10,974 nucleotides of DNA from Rhodocyclaceae bacterium (lineage in GTDB: Bacteria > Pseudomonadota > Gammaproteobacteria > Burkholderiales > Rhodocyclaceae), in NCBI GenBank assembly GCA_023230455.1, contig JALNXH010000045.1, positions 1 to 10,974 of the forward strand, written 5' to 3'. Position numbers and translations under genes: made by a program. Shown here in pieces: positions 1 to 6,826 of this stretch (positions within the stretch are counted from its first letter, which is position 1; every line of letters starts with the position of its first letter). The notes beneath the pieces were generated by a model, which was not told the origin of the DNA, made no database searches, and saw only the letters and a program-made list of their open reading frames with translations.

Positions 1-471
1 CCATTGCTTCGCCCCTTGGTACTTGTAGAGCCCCACCTGCGCACGGCGCAGCGGCGGTGCTGCAAAGTTCGGCAGAATGAGCGCGATGTGGCCGCGCTGC
101 GAGATCATGGGATGCGCGCGGTCGGAGTTGCTCTGGTCGGCAGCGCCCGGATGCACGTGGACGTCGGCCACCACGGCAAGGCCGCGTGCCTTGCAATAGG
201 CCCACAGCGTGCCGAAATGCCGACCGTCGAAGCGCACGATGCCAGTGTCCAGGCATCTCGGATCCACATCGTCATAAAGCACGTAATCCGTAATGCATCG
301 GCGCCCGTCCGGCTCTATCCGCCCGAGCAGGAACGCGCCGCTTTCGCGGGTACTCGCGCGCCCCCGTTGGCGTAGCGCGCTGCATAGGCGCCGCCACAAC
401 AACCACGAGCACGAGAGCTCATGCCGTGGCGAGAGCAGGCGGCGAATAGTCGGGGCAATTGAGAAGTTCAT
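1..471 (-). CDS. JAMM/JAB metallopeptidase (deubiquitinase-like, Mov34/MPN/PAD-1 family), 3' end cut by window edge
   Basis: The 157 visible residues read open to the left edge. They show a JAMM zinc site: Glu43 in ESGAFLLG, then H105-x-H107-P followed by S114 and D117 (HVHPGAADQSNSD). Known role of the family: zinc isopeptidases that trim ubiquitin-like precursors or remove them from targets. Here it probably cleaves the ubiquitin-like protein encoded two genes upstream, whose Gly-Gly is followed by three extra residues. The start chosen is ATG at 471-469, inside the preceding E2-like gene in another frame (53-bp overlap). An ATG at 422, which forms an ATGA overlap with the E2 stop, meets a stop codon about 36 codons on and is not in the JAMM frame. 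The ribosome binding site is weak, so translational coupling is likely. Family assignment is secure; the C-terminus and the next gene are not visible. Confidence 0.9.
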   Translation of the reverse strand, partial: MNFSIAPTIRRLLSPRHELSCSWLLWRRLCSALRQRGRASTRESGAFLLGRIEPDGRRCITDYVLYDDVDPRCLDTGIVRFDGRHFGTLWAYCKARGLAVVADVHVHPGAADQSNSDRAHPMISQRGHIALILPNFAAPPLRRAQVGLYKYQGAKQW

Positions 472-889
472 GAACCAGTTCCAGGTATTGGGAGATACCG
501 TCGCGCGGACGCCATATCTTGGAAGGCATTTCGCTACGCCAGTTAGGATGGCCCGCGATGCTGACTCGGTCGCACGGCAGGTACAGTGCGGTGCCGGCCT
601 GCCAGTCGGTCCTGAAGACGGCCGAGAGGCGGCCGCCGCGGCCGCGCGGCCAGCATTCGAACGCGAGGATCGTGTTGGCCTGGGGGTCCCATGGCCCGCC
701 TGTCGGCGGCACGTCGGGAAAGCCGCCGCTGTGCAGGCGCAACACGTGTTCCGTCCCGTCGATGGCCGTCACCGCGAACAACGCGTAGGGCCATTGCGTC
801 GTGATGTGGCGCCAGCGGCCTCGCGCGACGCCGAGGCGAAACGCCGGTTTCGCGAGGTCCGCCTCGAAGGCACGCTGGTCCGGGTCCAT
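419..889 (-). CDS. E2-like ubiquitin-conjugating (UBC-fold) protein
   Basis: This 156-residue protein sits between a ubiquitin-like protein and a JAMM peptidase. Its start overlaps the upstream stop as ATGA, with a GGAG about 11 nt upstream. Several features resemble a UBC/E2 fold: a strand-rich N-terminal half, an FPDVPP segment at 57-62 like the E2 flap, a candidate catalytic Cys106 in LYLPCDR followed by an HPNW segment at 114-117, and an I-W-R-P-R-D-G-I-S helix start (126-133) leading to a leucine-rich helix, like the W-S-P-A-L-x-I of E2 enzymes. Other cysteines are C79 and C145. Inferred role: accept the activated ubiquitin-like protein from an E1 and pass it to targets. The assignment rests on context and motif order rather than on strong identity. 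A non-catalytic UBC/RWD-like partner remains possible. Confidence 0.7.
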   Translation of the reverse strand: MDPDQRAFEADLAKPAFRLGVARGRWRHITTQWPYALFAVTAIDGTEHVLRLHSGGFPDVPPTGGPWDPQANTILAFECWPRGRGGRLSAVFRTDWQAGTALYLPCDRVSIAGHPNWRSEMPSKIWRPRDGISQYLELVHELLNCPDYSPPALATA

Positions 890-1398
890 CAGGCCGTCTC
901 TCCGCCGCTGCCGTTGACTCGCTCGTCGGCCACGAGGTCGAACGCGACCGCGCAGGTCTTACCGTCGGTCAGGGCGCCTATGTGCGTGCTGGACGACGGT
1001 CGGGTGGTAGTACCCGCAAGCTGCAGGAGGTGCTCGCTCGCGTCGTCCTGGGTCATGTCGAACTTGTGCTCCGCCATCCACTGCTTTACGTGGCCGACGG
1101 TGCTGGCCGGCGAGAACAGGTGTTCCTTCGTCGTGTTGTTGAACGTGACCGCCACGTTCACGTGCCGGCAGCGGTGCACGTGCACCGTAACGCCGCGATC
1201 GCCGCTGCGCGCGGCGATGTGCACACCGTGCTCGATGGGCCGCTCATCGCCCTCGATGAAGATCAGCACGTCGGGCGGCAGGCCGTGCTGGACGGCCAGG
1301 CGGGCCTGCAGTTCGCCGAACGTGCGGTCGTCGGTGACCCCCAGATGCTCGATGCCGGCGATGTTCTCGCCTTGGTAGAAGATGTCGATCGATTTCAT
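889..1398 (-). CDS. Tandem beta-grasp ubiquitin-like protein with C-terminal Gly-Gly
   Basis: The 169-residue protein reads as two successive beta-grasp ubiquitin-like domains, roughly 1-76 (opening MKSIDIFYQGE) and 77-160 (opening RHVNVAVTFNN). They are followed by a short tail VNGSGGETA in which Gly165-Gly166 precede three residues. The tail looks like a precursor that must be trimmed to expose Gly-Gly, a job for the JAMM peptidase in the same operon. Two fused Ubl domains recall ISG15 and the BilA proteins of bacterial antiphage operons, and the first domain also resembles DUF2604/multiubiquitin-type Ubl domains. Start ATG is at 1398 with a GGAG about 8 nt upstream; 101 bp separate it from the helicase stop, and its own stop overlaps the E2-like start. 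Function as a protein modifier is inferred. Confidence 0.8.
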   Translation of the reverse strand: MKSIDIFYQGENIAGIEHLGVTDDRTFGELQARLAVQHGLPPDVLIFIEGDERPIEHGVHIAARSGDRGVTVHVHRCRHVNVAVTFNNTTKEHLFSPASTVGHVKQWMAEHKFDMTQDDASEHLLQLAGTTTRPSSSTHIGALTDGKTCAVAFDLVADERVNGSGGETA

Positions 1399-1499
1399 AG
1401 CTCGCGCTCCGCGGGTCCGAAGTGCGAAGCCCCATGCTTCTCTTCGCCCCTACCCGTGTAATCGGGCTCGGTGGCAGAAACCGGAAATCGATCTCGCGA

Positions 1500-4400
1500 T
1501 CAGGTCAAGTCGAGAGCGCCCGCAGCGAGCGCGGAGCACGCGAAGAAATGGGGGCAGCGCGGGCAGATGACAGCATCCGGCTCGGGCGCGAATCGGCCTG
1601 CCGCGATGCCGGCCAGCATCTTGACAGTGTTCTCTTGTCGGTTCTTCACCTTCGTCGCCGTAATGCAGACAGCTTCGGCGGTCTCATCGGTCAAGTGCAG
1701 GGCCTGCACCACCACGCCCGCGCCAAAACGCGCTTGCGCCGCAAGCTGGTAGAGCGTGTATTCCAAGCGGTCGTACTCGTCGCTGCGCTTGTGGCCGGTG
1801 CGCACGCGTCGCACGACCACCGAGCCGTCCGGCAGTTCGGCGATTTCGCTCGGCTCCACGATCACCTGACCGTTGGGCAAATCGATCACCAGCGCTTCGG
1901 AATTCCGGAAGCGCCGCCCGGCGCCGGAGGCGACGAAAGCGGAGACCAGTCGCGACGCAACCCGCCGGTAGTCCTGGGCGAAAGCATGCGCGGTCGGTCC
2001 ATGCTCCTGCCAAATGTTTTCGAAGGCGGCTTCAGCCTGCTCGATCGTCGGTTGATCCGTCTTGCGCTGCTCGCCCATCCACCGCAAGAGGTGGTACAAG
2101 CAATCGTGCGTTTGCGAGAAGGCGGTGGGCTTCCTGGCGCCCCCCAAGCGCAGCACGTGGGTATAGAAAAATCTTCGCGGACACTTCTCATAAGACCCCA
2201 AGCGGCTGTCGGTGAGCCGCCAGTCCGCCGCCCACGTGATCGCGATCGGCTGCGGGCGCGACGCATCGGTGGGCAAGGGAAGCTGAGCGGGCTGGGGCAC
2301 GGTATCGACCAGCGTCGGGGGAAGCCAATCGAGGAAGGCCGAGGGCCCGCGCGCTTTGCCGTTTGGCTGGCGGCTGCACAAGTACAGTCGCAGATGCGTT
2401 CGCGCCCTCGATAGCGCGACAAAGAACAGGCACTGCTCTTCGTCCTCCTGGGAGCGACGCGCCTCGTCTGCGGGCGAGCCGAGCGCGTCCACGATCATTC
2501 CGGCGGGCGTCGGGCAACGCTGCGGCTTGTACGACGAAGGAAAGCTCGTGACCGTGAGCCCTGGGACGTGGACCGCTTCGAATTCCAGGCCTTTGCTCCC
2601 GTGAACGGTCATCAACCGGACGGCGTCGAGGTGGAGCGCGGCCGCAGGGACCTGACGTAAGTCCCGCTCTTCGGCGAGCAAGACCAGCTGCCGGACGCGA
2701 TCGAGCGTGCGCTGGATCGGCCTTCCACCTGCAACGGGACCTTGCTCGCGAACGAAGTTCAGGAGTTGCCAGACCGCGACTGCTCGGACCTTGTCAGTCG
2801 TCGTCGTCGATTGCGCCCATCGCAGTGCCAGGTCAGTCCTGTCCAGCAGGTAGGTTGACAAGAACTCCCAAGGGGTCGAATGCGAGGCGAGGCCCGCGAG
2901 ATCTTCGACCAGACGAGCAAGTCCCGCGCGCCCTGTGTCCGACACCTCCGCGCCGCGCAGGGCCGCCGCAAGGCCAGCCATCGGCTCGCACGGGCTGGTC
3001 CGCAAGTAGCGGCTGATTGCGTAGACGTCTTGCAGGCCCAATTGGTAGCGCGGCACGGCGCCCACGCGGACCAGACCGTCCGCAAAGGGATCGACCGCGA
3101 GGCTCAGTAGCGCGAGAAGATCGCGAACCTCGTCGCGTTCAAACAGGCTTCCCAGGTGAAGAACTGGGATGCCTCGCGCCTCGAGCTCGGACGCGATGTC
3201 ATTCAGACGCGCGTTCGACCGACACAGCACGGCCTGCTTGCGCAAAGGTACCTGCTGGCGCTCCAGCTCGAGAATGCTTGCCGCGATCCCAGCGACTTCG
3301 TCCTGCAGCGTTTCGAAGCGGCGGATCTGCGGTCGTGTGGGACCACGACCGCGATCTGCCGTGAGGTCGAGCGGGAGCATTCCTTGCGACGCGCCCATGT
3401 GCGGCGCGACGGCCTCTGCCGTCTCGACGATCTGTTCGCTGGAACGGTAGTTCACTTCCAACCTGTCGACCGATGCGCCGGGATAGTCCTTTACGAACCG
3501 GACCATGTTCGTGGACGATGCCCCGCGAAAGCGATAGATTGACTGGCGTGCATCGCCCACTGCCCAGAGCCGCTGCCCGTCACCGGCGAGCGCTTTGAGA
3601 AGCCTCGCGCTGGCCCGATTGACGTCCTGATATTCGTCGACCAGAACGTGGCGATGCCGCAGTTGCACCGTGAGGCGAACTTCCTCATCTGATTCCAGCA
3701 GTCGCGCGGGCCGCATGATCAGGTCTCCGAAGTCGACCGCGCCGTGTCTCGCGAGAGCCTGCTGGTACAGATCATAGATGTCCGCGATCTCCAGGCACTT
3801 GTCGGCGTCGACCTGCGACTTTTCGTCACTCGCGTTCGCACGCATTTGCAGCGCGAGCTGCCGGTACGCCGCGGCATCGACCAATTCATCTTTCGCTCGC
3901 GAAATGGCCGAAATGATGTCTTTGAGGACCATCGCGGGATCCCAGAGGTTACGGTAGTGCCGCAGTGGGAGGGTCGGAAGAATTTCTTCCAGCACTGCGA
4001 TCGCGTCGCTGCGATCAAACAGGCCGGGGTGGGGGCTGAGCCCGAGCCGATCGTAATGCCGACGCACGAGATCTAGACCGAACGCGTGGAATGTGCCGAT
4101 CCATAGTCGCGGCGCAGCATCGGGAATGGCGGCGATCAGTCGCTCGGATAGTTCGCCTGCCGCGCGATTCGAGAACGTGAGCACCAAGATGGAGGCTGGA
4201 TCGACGCCCTCCGCGACAAGGGAAGTGACGCGGCGAATCAGGGTACGCGTCTTGCCCGTGCCGGGACCGGCCTGCAGCTGGAAGGCGGAGTTCCGGTGTG
4301 CGGCGGCGCGGTCCTGGCCGGGGTCAGGGCGGTAGCTGCCTACCTCCTGCGACTGAGGGACGTTGTCCTGCGACCAAGCCGGAAGCAGCAAAGCGTCGAA

Positions 4401-4925
4401 CAACTGTTGGCGGATCAGCGCCAGCGGCAGGCCGGTGCGCTTGGCCAGCGCACACGCCGATTGCCCGTCTCGACTGTGCAGGTCGCACGCGAACCCGCGG
4501 GGAAGCAGAAGCTCCCGACCGAAAACGTTGGCTTGCAGCTCTCGCCGCTCGCGCGCCCCGTAGTCTTCGACCCTCTGCAGCCCTACCGGTGCAGCTTCCG
4601 TTGTGCGGGACGGGTCGATGTCATGTTCAGTGCAGGACCCGCCTGCTGTATGAAGCTTTGCGTGGCCGATCTCATGGGCGAGAAGTTGCGCGCGCTCGAT
4701 CGGGTCTTCGACGTTCTCGCACAAGATCGCTCCGCCCTGGTCGTCGAACAGCGCGCGCCCGCCTTTGAGCGCCGGATCACCGATGGGGAGCCAATAGATT
4801 TCGAGGTCGAGGTGAGTCGCGGCGGCAAGAACCAGCGCGTACGGCTCAAACGGATCGGCGCCTTTGGCGACGACAGCCCCATGCAGTCTCTCTGCTTCAC
4901 GCCGGATCAACTCGAACGCGTCCAC
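1500..4925 (-). CDS. Three-part fusion: ImmA/IrrE metallopeptidase - UvrD/PcrA helicase - Fe-S PD-(D/E)XK-like domain
   Basis: The protein has 1141 residues. The N-terminal 190 form an ImmA/IrrE zinc peptidase with HEIGH at 84-88. Residues about 198-850 are a superfamily 1A helicase with all signature motifs: Walker A AGPGTGKT (219-226), LVDEYQD (428-434), GDARQSIYRFRG (457-468), VNYRSS (491-496), TVHGSKGLEF (773-782) and VALSRAR (836-842). The C-terminus resembles a Cas4/AddB nuclease, with C915 (YEKCPRRFFY) and C1121, C1124 and C1130 (CPRCPHFFAC) as likely 4Fe-4S ligands. The usual D-x-K-T-G catalytic strand reads R-V-R-T-G (1040-1044), so cutting is doubtful. The start is GTG at 4925 with GGAG 7-8 nt upstream; the nearby ATG at 4927 gives only a few codons. 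It directly follows the adaptor gene. Likely role: sensing through ImmA coupled to DNA unwinding. Confidence 0.92.
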   Translation of the reverse strand: MDAFELIRREAERLHGAVVAKGADPFEPYALVLAAATHLDLEIYWLPIGDPALKGGRALFDDQGGAILCENVEDPIERAQLLAHEIGHAKLHTAGGSCTEHDIDPSRTTEAAPVGLQRVEDYGARERRELQANVFGRELLLPRGFACDLHSRDGQSACALAKRTGLPLALIRQQLFDALLLPAWSQDNVPQSQEVGSYRPDPGQDRAAAHRNSAFQLQAGPGTGKTRTLIRRVTSLVAEGVDPASILVLTFSNRAAGELSERLIAAIPDAAPRLWIGTFHAFGLDLVRRHYDRLGLSPHPGLFDRSDAIAVLEEILPTLPLRHYRNLWDPAMVLKDIISAISRAKDELVDAAAYRQLALQMRANASDEKSQVDADKCLEIADIYDLYQQALARHGAVDFGDLIMRPARLLESDEEVRLTVQLRHRHVLVDEYQDVNRASARLLKALAGDGQRLWAVGDARQSIYRFRGASSTNMVRFVKDYPGASVDRLEVNYRSSEQIVETAEAVAPHMGASQGMLPLDLTADRGRGPTRPQIRRFETLQDEVAGIAASILELERQQVPLRKQAVLCRSNARLNDIASELEARGIPVLHLGSLFERDEVRDLLALLSLAVDPFADGLVRVGAVPRYQLGLQDVYAISRYLRTSPCEPMAGLAAALRGAEVSDTGRAGLARLVEDLAGLASHSTPWEFLSTYLLDRTDLALRWAQSTTTTDKVRAVAVWQLLNFVREQGPVAGGRPIQRTLDRVRQLVLLAEERDLRQVPAAALHLDAVRLMTVHGSKGLEFEAVHVPGLTVTSFPSSYKPQRCPTPAGMIVDALGSPADEARRSQEDEEQCLFFVALSRARTHLRLYLCSRQPNGKARGPSAFLDWLPPTLVDTVPQPAQLPLPTDASRPQPIAITWAADWRLTDSRLGSYEKCPRRFFYTHVLRLGGARKPTAFSQTHDCLYHLLRWMGEQRKTDQPTIEQAEAAFENIWQEHGPTAHAFAQDYRRVASRLVSAFVASGAGRRFRNSEALVIDLPNGQVIVEPSEIAELPDGSVVVRRVRTGHKRSDEYDRLEYTLYQLAAQARFGAGVVVQALHLTDETAEAVCITATKVKNRQENTVKMLAGIAAGRFAPEPDAVICPRCPHFFACSALAAGALDLT

Positions 4926-4926
4926 A

Positions 4927-5583
4927 TCAAAGCTCCAGGAACTTGCGTCGCTGCTCTTCGGTCATGCCCGAGTTTCTCACAGCTTCCTCAAACGTTTGCC
5001 GTTCGCCGTGGGATGGCTTGCCATCAGCCTTGTGAAACCTTGCCGGCACAACAGCACTGCCACGCATGGCATCGAGATGCGCATTCAGGAGTTCAACGGG
5101 TACGTTCATTTCCGCCGCAGCGTACTCGCGAAACCCGAATGTCATGGTATCCGGCTCAATCTCTCGATCACGCAGTTTGCTCACAAAGACAGTTGTCGTA
5201 TCTAGGCGAGCAGCAAGATTCCGGAACTCCTGCCGCGAGAGCCCACTGAACGGATTCACATCTTCGCCCATGGCGGGCTTCTTTGCCGGAGCCGCCGCGT
5301 TGAGGCTTTCAGCGTGAAGACGATTGTGGAAACGGCTCATGGCACGACTGACCGCCGGGCTGACGGAGTCGCCGCCCTCGGGCACAACCTCGTGGGCGCC
5401 TGCGCATTCACGCAGTGCGTCCAGCGCGACCAGGATCGCAAATTCAGTGAGTTCGCTGCCGAATTGCGGATAACGGCGTACGACCTCGTCAAGCAGGGCG
5501 GCGTCCGGTACGTCCTTTGCCATCGAGATTTCGTAGCAGGCGGCGCGCAGTGAAGTGGCGTCCGCGGATTGTGTGAATTTCAT
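4927..5583 (-). CDS. HTH-like partner protein of the sigma factor / ImmA module (function unknown)
   Basis: I do not recognise a named gene. The 218-residue protein starts at ATG 5583, which overlaps the sigma-factor stop as ATGA and has AGGAGG five nt upstream; a longer reading from 5661 lies inside the sigma gene and lacks this site. The N-terminal part contains YPQFGSELTEFAI (38-50), an acidic helical segment. Residues about 115-172 (opening SRQEFRNLAARL, then VSKLRDREI) look like a compact helix-turn-helix domain of XRE-like style. The C-terminus ends in a helical TEEQRRKFLEL. Proteins of this kind between a sigma-70-like factor and an ImmA protein are plausible anti-sigma or repressor partners that an ImmA/IrrE peptidase could cleave, by analogy with ImmR/ImmA and DdrO/IrrE. 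That role is inference. Confidence 0.75.
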   Translation of the reverse strand: MKFTQSADATSLRAACYEISMAKDVPDAALLDEVVRRYPQFGSELTEFAILVALDALRECAGAHEVVPEGGDSVSPAVSRAMSRFHNRLHAESLNAAAPAKKPAMGEDVNPFSGLSRQEFRNLAARLDTTTVFVSKLRDREIEPDTMTFGFREYAAAEMNVPVELLNAHLDAMRGSAVVPARFHKADGKPSHGERQTFEEAVRNSGMTEEQRRKFLEL

Positions 5584-6353
5584 TGGTCCTCCTGGAATCG
5601 GTCCAGCTTGGCCGCGGCGCTGGCGAGCCGGTTGCGGATGGTGCGACCCGTGCAGTTGCACTTGGTCGCGGCTGTCTCCTCGTCAAGGTCGTTGGACTCC
5701 TCCTTGAAGCCCATGACGTGGACGAGCACGACTGCATCGCGTTCCTTTTTGGGTAACGTCTCGATCGCCTGGAGCAATTGCTTCATGCGCAGACGCGTTT
5801 CCGGCGTGTCGTTGTGCAGGGAATCTGAAATGCCCTTCAGAGGCTCCTCGTCGGCGAACAACTCGTCCAGCTCCTCTTCGGACTCGACCGCAGCGAACTG
5901 GCCCGAGTGCCCAACTTCCCGGACGCAACTGATCCAGAAGGTCCGAAAGGCGCTGTTGAACCTGCATTCATAGAAATCGAGCTCGTCCGGAATATCGCCC
6001 CGGCCATCACTGGCGAGGAGTTCAGCGAACTGTCCCAAGATGTCCTCGCGCAGCTTGTCAGCGGAGGGAAGGAAATTGAATATTTTTCCTTCTAGCGTCT
6101 TTTCGCAACGCTTCAGAAGGACCGGCAGGACGACATTGAACGTCTTCATGCTGTCGGTCGCGATGCCCTGCCGCAGCAGATGCACCAATGTCTCGGGACG
6201 TAGAAAGCCCTCCTGCTTGGGGTTCGTGACGTCAAGTCGCGCCTTCAGTTCAGGTGGACTGAGCTTGGCAACCTCGTCGATCTGCGCTTCGACTGAGGAC
6301 GGGCGCGAATAGAGGTCCCCTTGCGCGGTCTTTTTGATCAGGGGCGGAGCCAT
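5580..6353 (-). CDS. Sigma-70-family RNA polymerase sigma-like factor
   Basis: The 257-residue protein ends in a sigma region 4-like helix-turn-helix. It has a helical run with LPKKERDAVVL (200-210), then an acidic insert (EESNDLDEET, about 218-227) and the recognition part AATKCNCTGRTIRNRLASA (228-246), matching the 'LP..eR.v..l....g.s..EiA..l..s..TVr.rl' layout. Residues about 70-142 (opening KTFNVVLPVLLKRCEKTLEG, with DFYECRFNSAFRTFW) fit a diverged region 2. The N-terminal 65 residues are an extra segment not seen in small ECF sigmas. The start ATG 6353 has a near-perfect AAGGAGG six nt or so upstream. It is the first gene of the operon that holds the ImmA-helicase and ubiquitin-like genes, so it probably controls that operon or a linked promoter. 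The insert in region 4 is unusual. Confidence 0.8.
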   Translation of the reverse strand: MAPPLIKKTAQGDLYSRPSSVEAQIDEVAKLSPPELKARLDVTNPKQEGFLRPETLVHLLRQGIATDSMKTFNVVLPVLLKRCEKTLEGKIFNFLPSADKLREDILGQFAELLASDGRGDIPDELDFYECRFNSAFRTFWISCVREVGHSGQFAAVESEEELDELFADEEPLKGISDSLHNDTPETRLRMKQLLQAIETLPKKERDAVVLVHVMGFKEESNDLDEETAATKCNCTGRTIRNRLASAAAKLDRFQEDQ

Positions 6354-6465
6354 ATTCCTCCTTACTCAAGAGCTTCTTGCGGGGAATTTGGCCCGCTTCG
6401 TCTCTTTGATCGGCAGCCGACCGAAAACCCGGAAAAATTTTCTCCCCTTGCAGCGAGTGTTTTCT

Positions 6466-6483
6466 GTATTACGAAAGTAACAC
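6466..6483. promoter_or_regulatory. Candidate operator upstream of the sigma-factor operon
   Basis: GTATTAC and GTAACAC flank a GAAA loop; the arms are inverted repeats of 7 bp with one mismatch. It lies about 113 bp upstream of the sigma-factor start in an otherwise gene-free leader, a plausible place for a repressor site. Support is only positional and structural. Confidence 0.3.
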
Positions 6484-6764
6484 GTTGATTCGGCGCGAAT
6501 TGTTCGATCATAACACCCGTGGAGCTATAGGACTGGTGGGCCCCGATTTCCAGCTCAAGACGCTGGTGACTGACTGTGGCATGGTTTTCCACGAGGCGGT
6601 ACCGGCCGATTTGTTAGTCGCCTTCGAAATCGCGTAGAACCGCTACGACCGCTGACCGATTCGTTGCTGCCGTTGGCGGCGACGTACGTCAATGGCCGGA
6701 GTGGCCGAAGCCCGGTCGTCGGCCGAAGCGGCCTGCCTTGTCGACCTGTGGATCGGACTGCTCC

Positions 6765-6796
6765 TCGGCCTTATGTAGCGCTCCACATAAGGCCGA
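6765..6796. repeat. Perfect 12-bp inverted repeat with 8-bp spacer
   Basis: TCGGCCTTATGT and ACATAAGGCCGA are exact reverse complements separated by AGCGCTCC, itself containing the palindrome AGCGCT. It lies 30 bp past the toxin stop codon and could be a hairpin that ends toxin transcription, but no U-run follows on the minus strand. The layout of two arms around an 8-bp core also resembles a binding site for a tyrosine recombinase. No second copy is present in the window. Confidence 0.7.
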
Positions 6797-6826
6797 TGTG
6801 CTGCCCAACCACCCATGAGGATAAAA

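Larger units (their letters stand above)
6354..6826. other. Gene-poor spacer between defence operon and toxin-antitoxin pair
   Basis: No convincing gene in either strand across 473 bases. It must hold the promoter of the sigma-factor operon, but I found no good sigma-70 -35/-10 pair on the minus strand: TAATAC near 6468 and TATGAT near 6510 both lack a matching -35. It contains a short near-palindrome (6466-6483), two direct copies of GGCCGAAGC (6703-6711 and 6721-6729) and a 12-bp inverted repeat (6765-6796). The missing consensus would fit recognition by the operon's own sigma factor. Confidence 0.6.

Noticed and set aside
4..375. Plus-strand open frame of 123 codons
   Set aside because: It is antisense to the JAMM gene, whose zinc motif on the minus strand is unmistakable.
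293..1378. Long plus-strand open frame of 361 codons
   Set aside because: Arg/Ala/Cys-rich composition, antisense to the three ubiquitin-system genes; a GC-rich shadow frame.
1399..1499. Possible small gene or terminator between helicase and ubiquitin-like genes
   Set aside because: Only weak short hairpins (for example GAAGC/GCTTC) and no open frame with a start and ribosome site of its own.
1422..2414. Plus-strand open frame of 330 codons
   Set aside because: Antisense to the C-terminal third of the helicase fusion; no recognisable domain.
4296..5249. Plus-strand open frame of 317 codons
   Set aside because: Crosses the junction of two well-supported minus-strand genes and has no domain features.
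6362..6592. Minus-strand 76-codon frame just before the sigma factor gene
   Set aside because: No convincing ribosome binding site or domain; it spans the leader and near-palindrome, so more likely untranslated. A leader peptide cannot be fully excluded.
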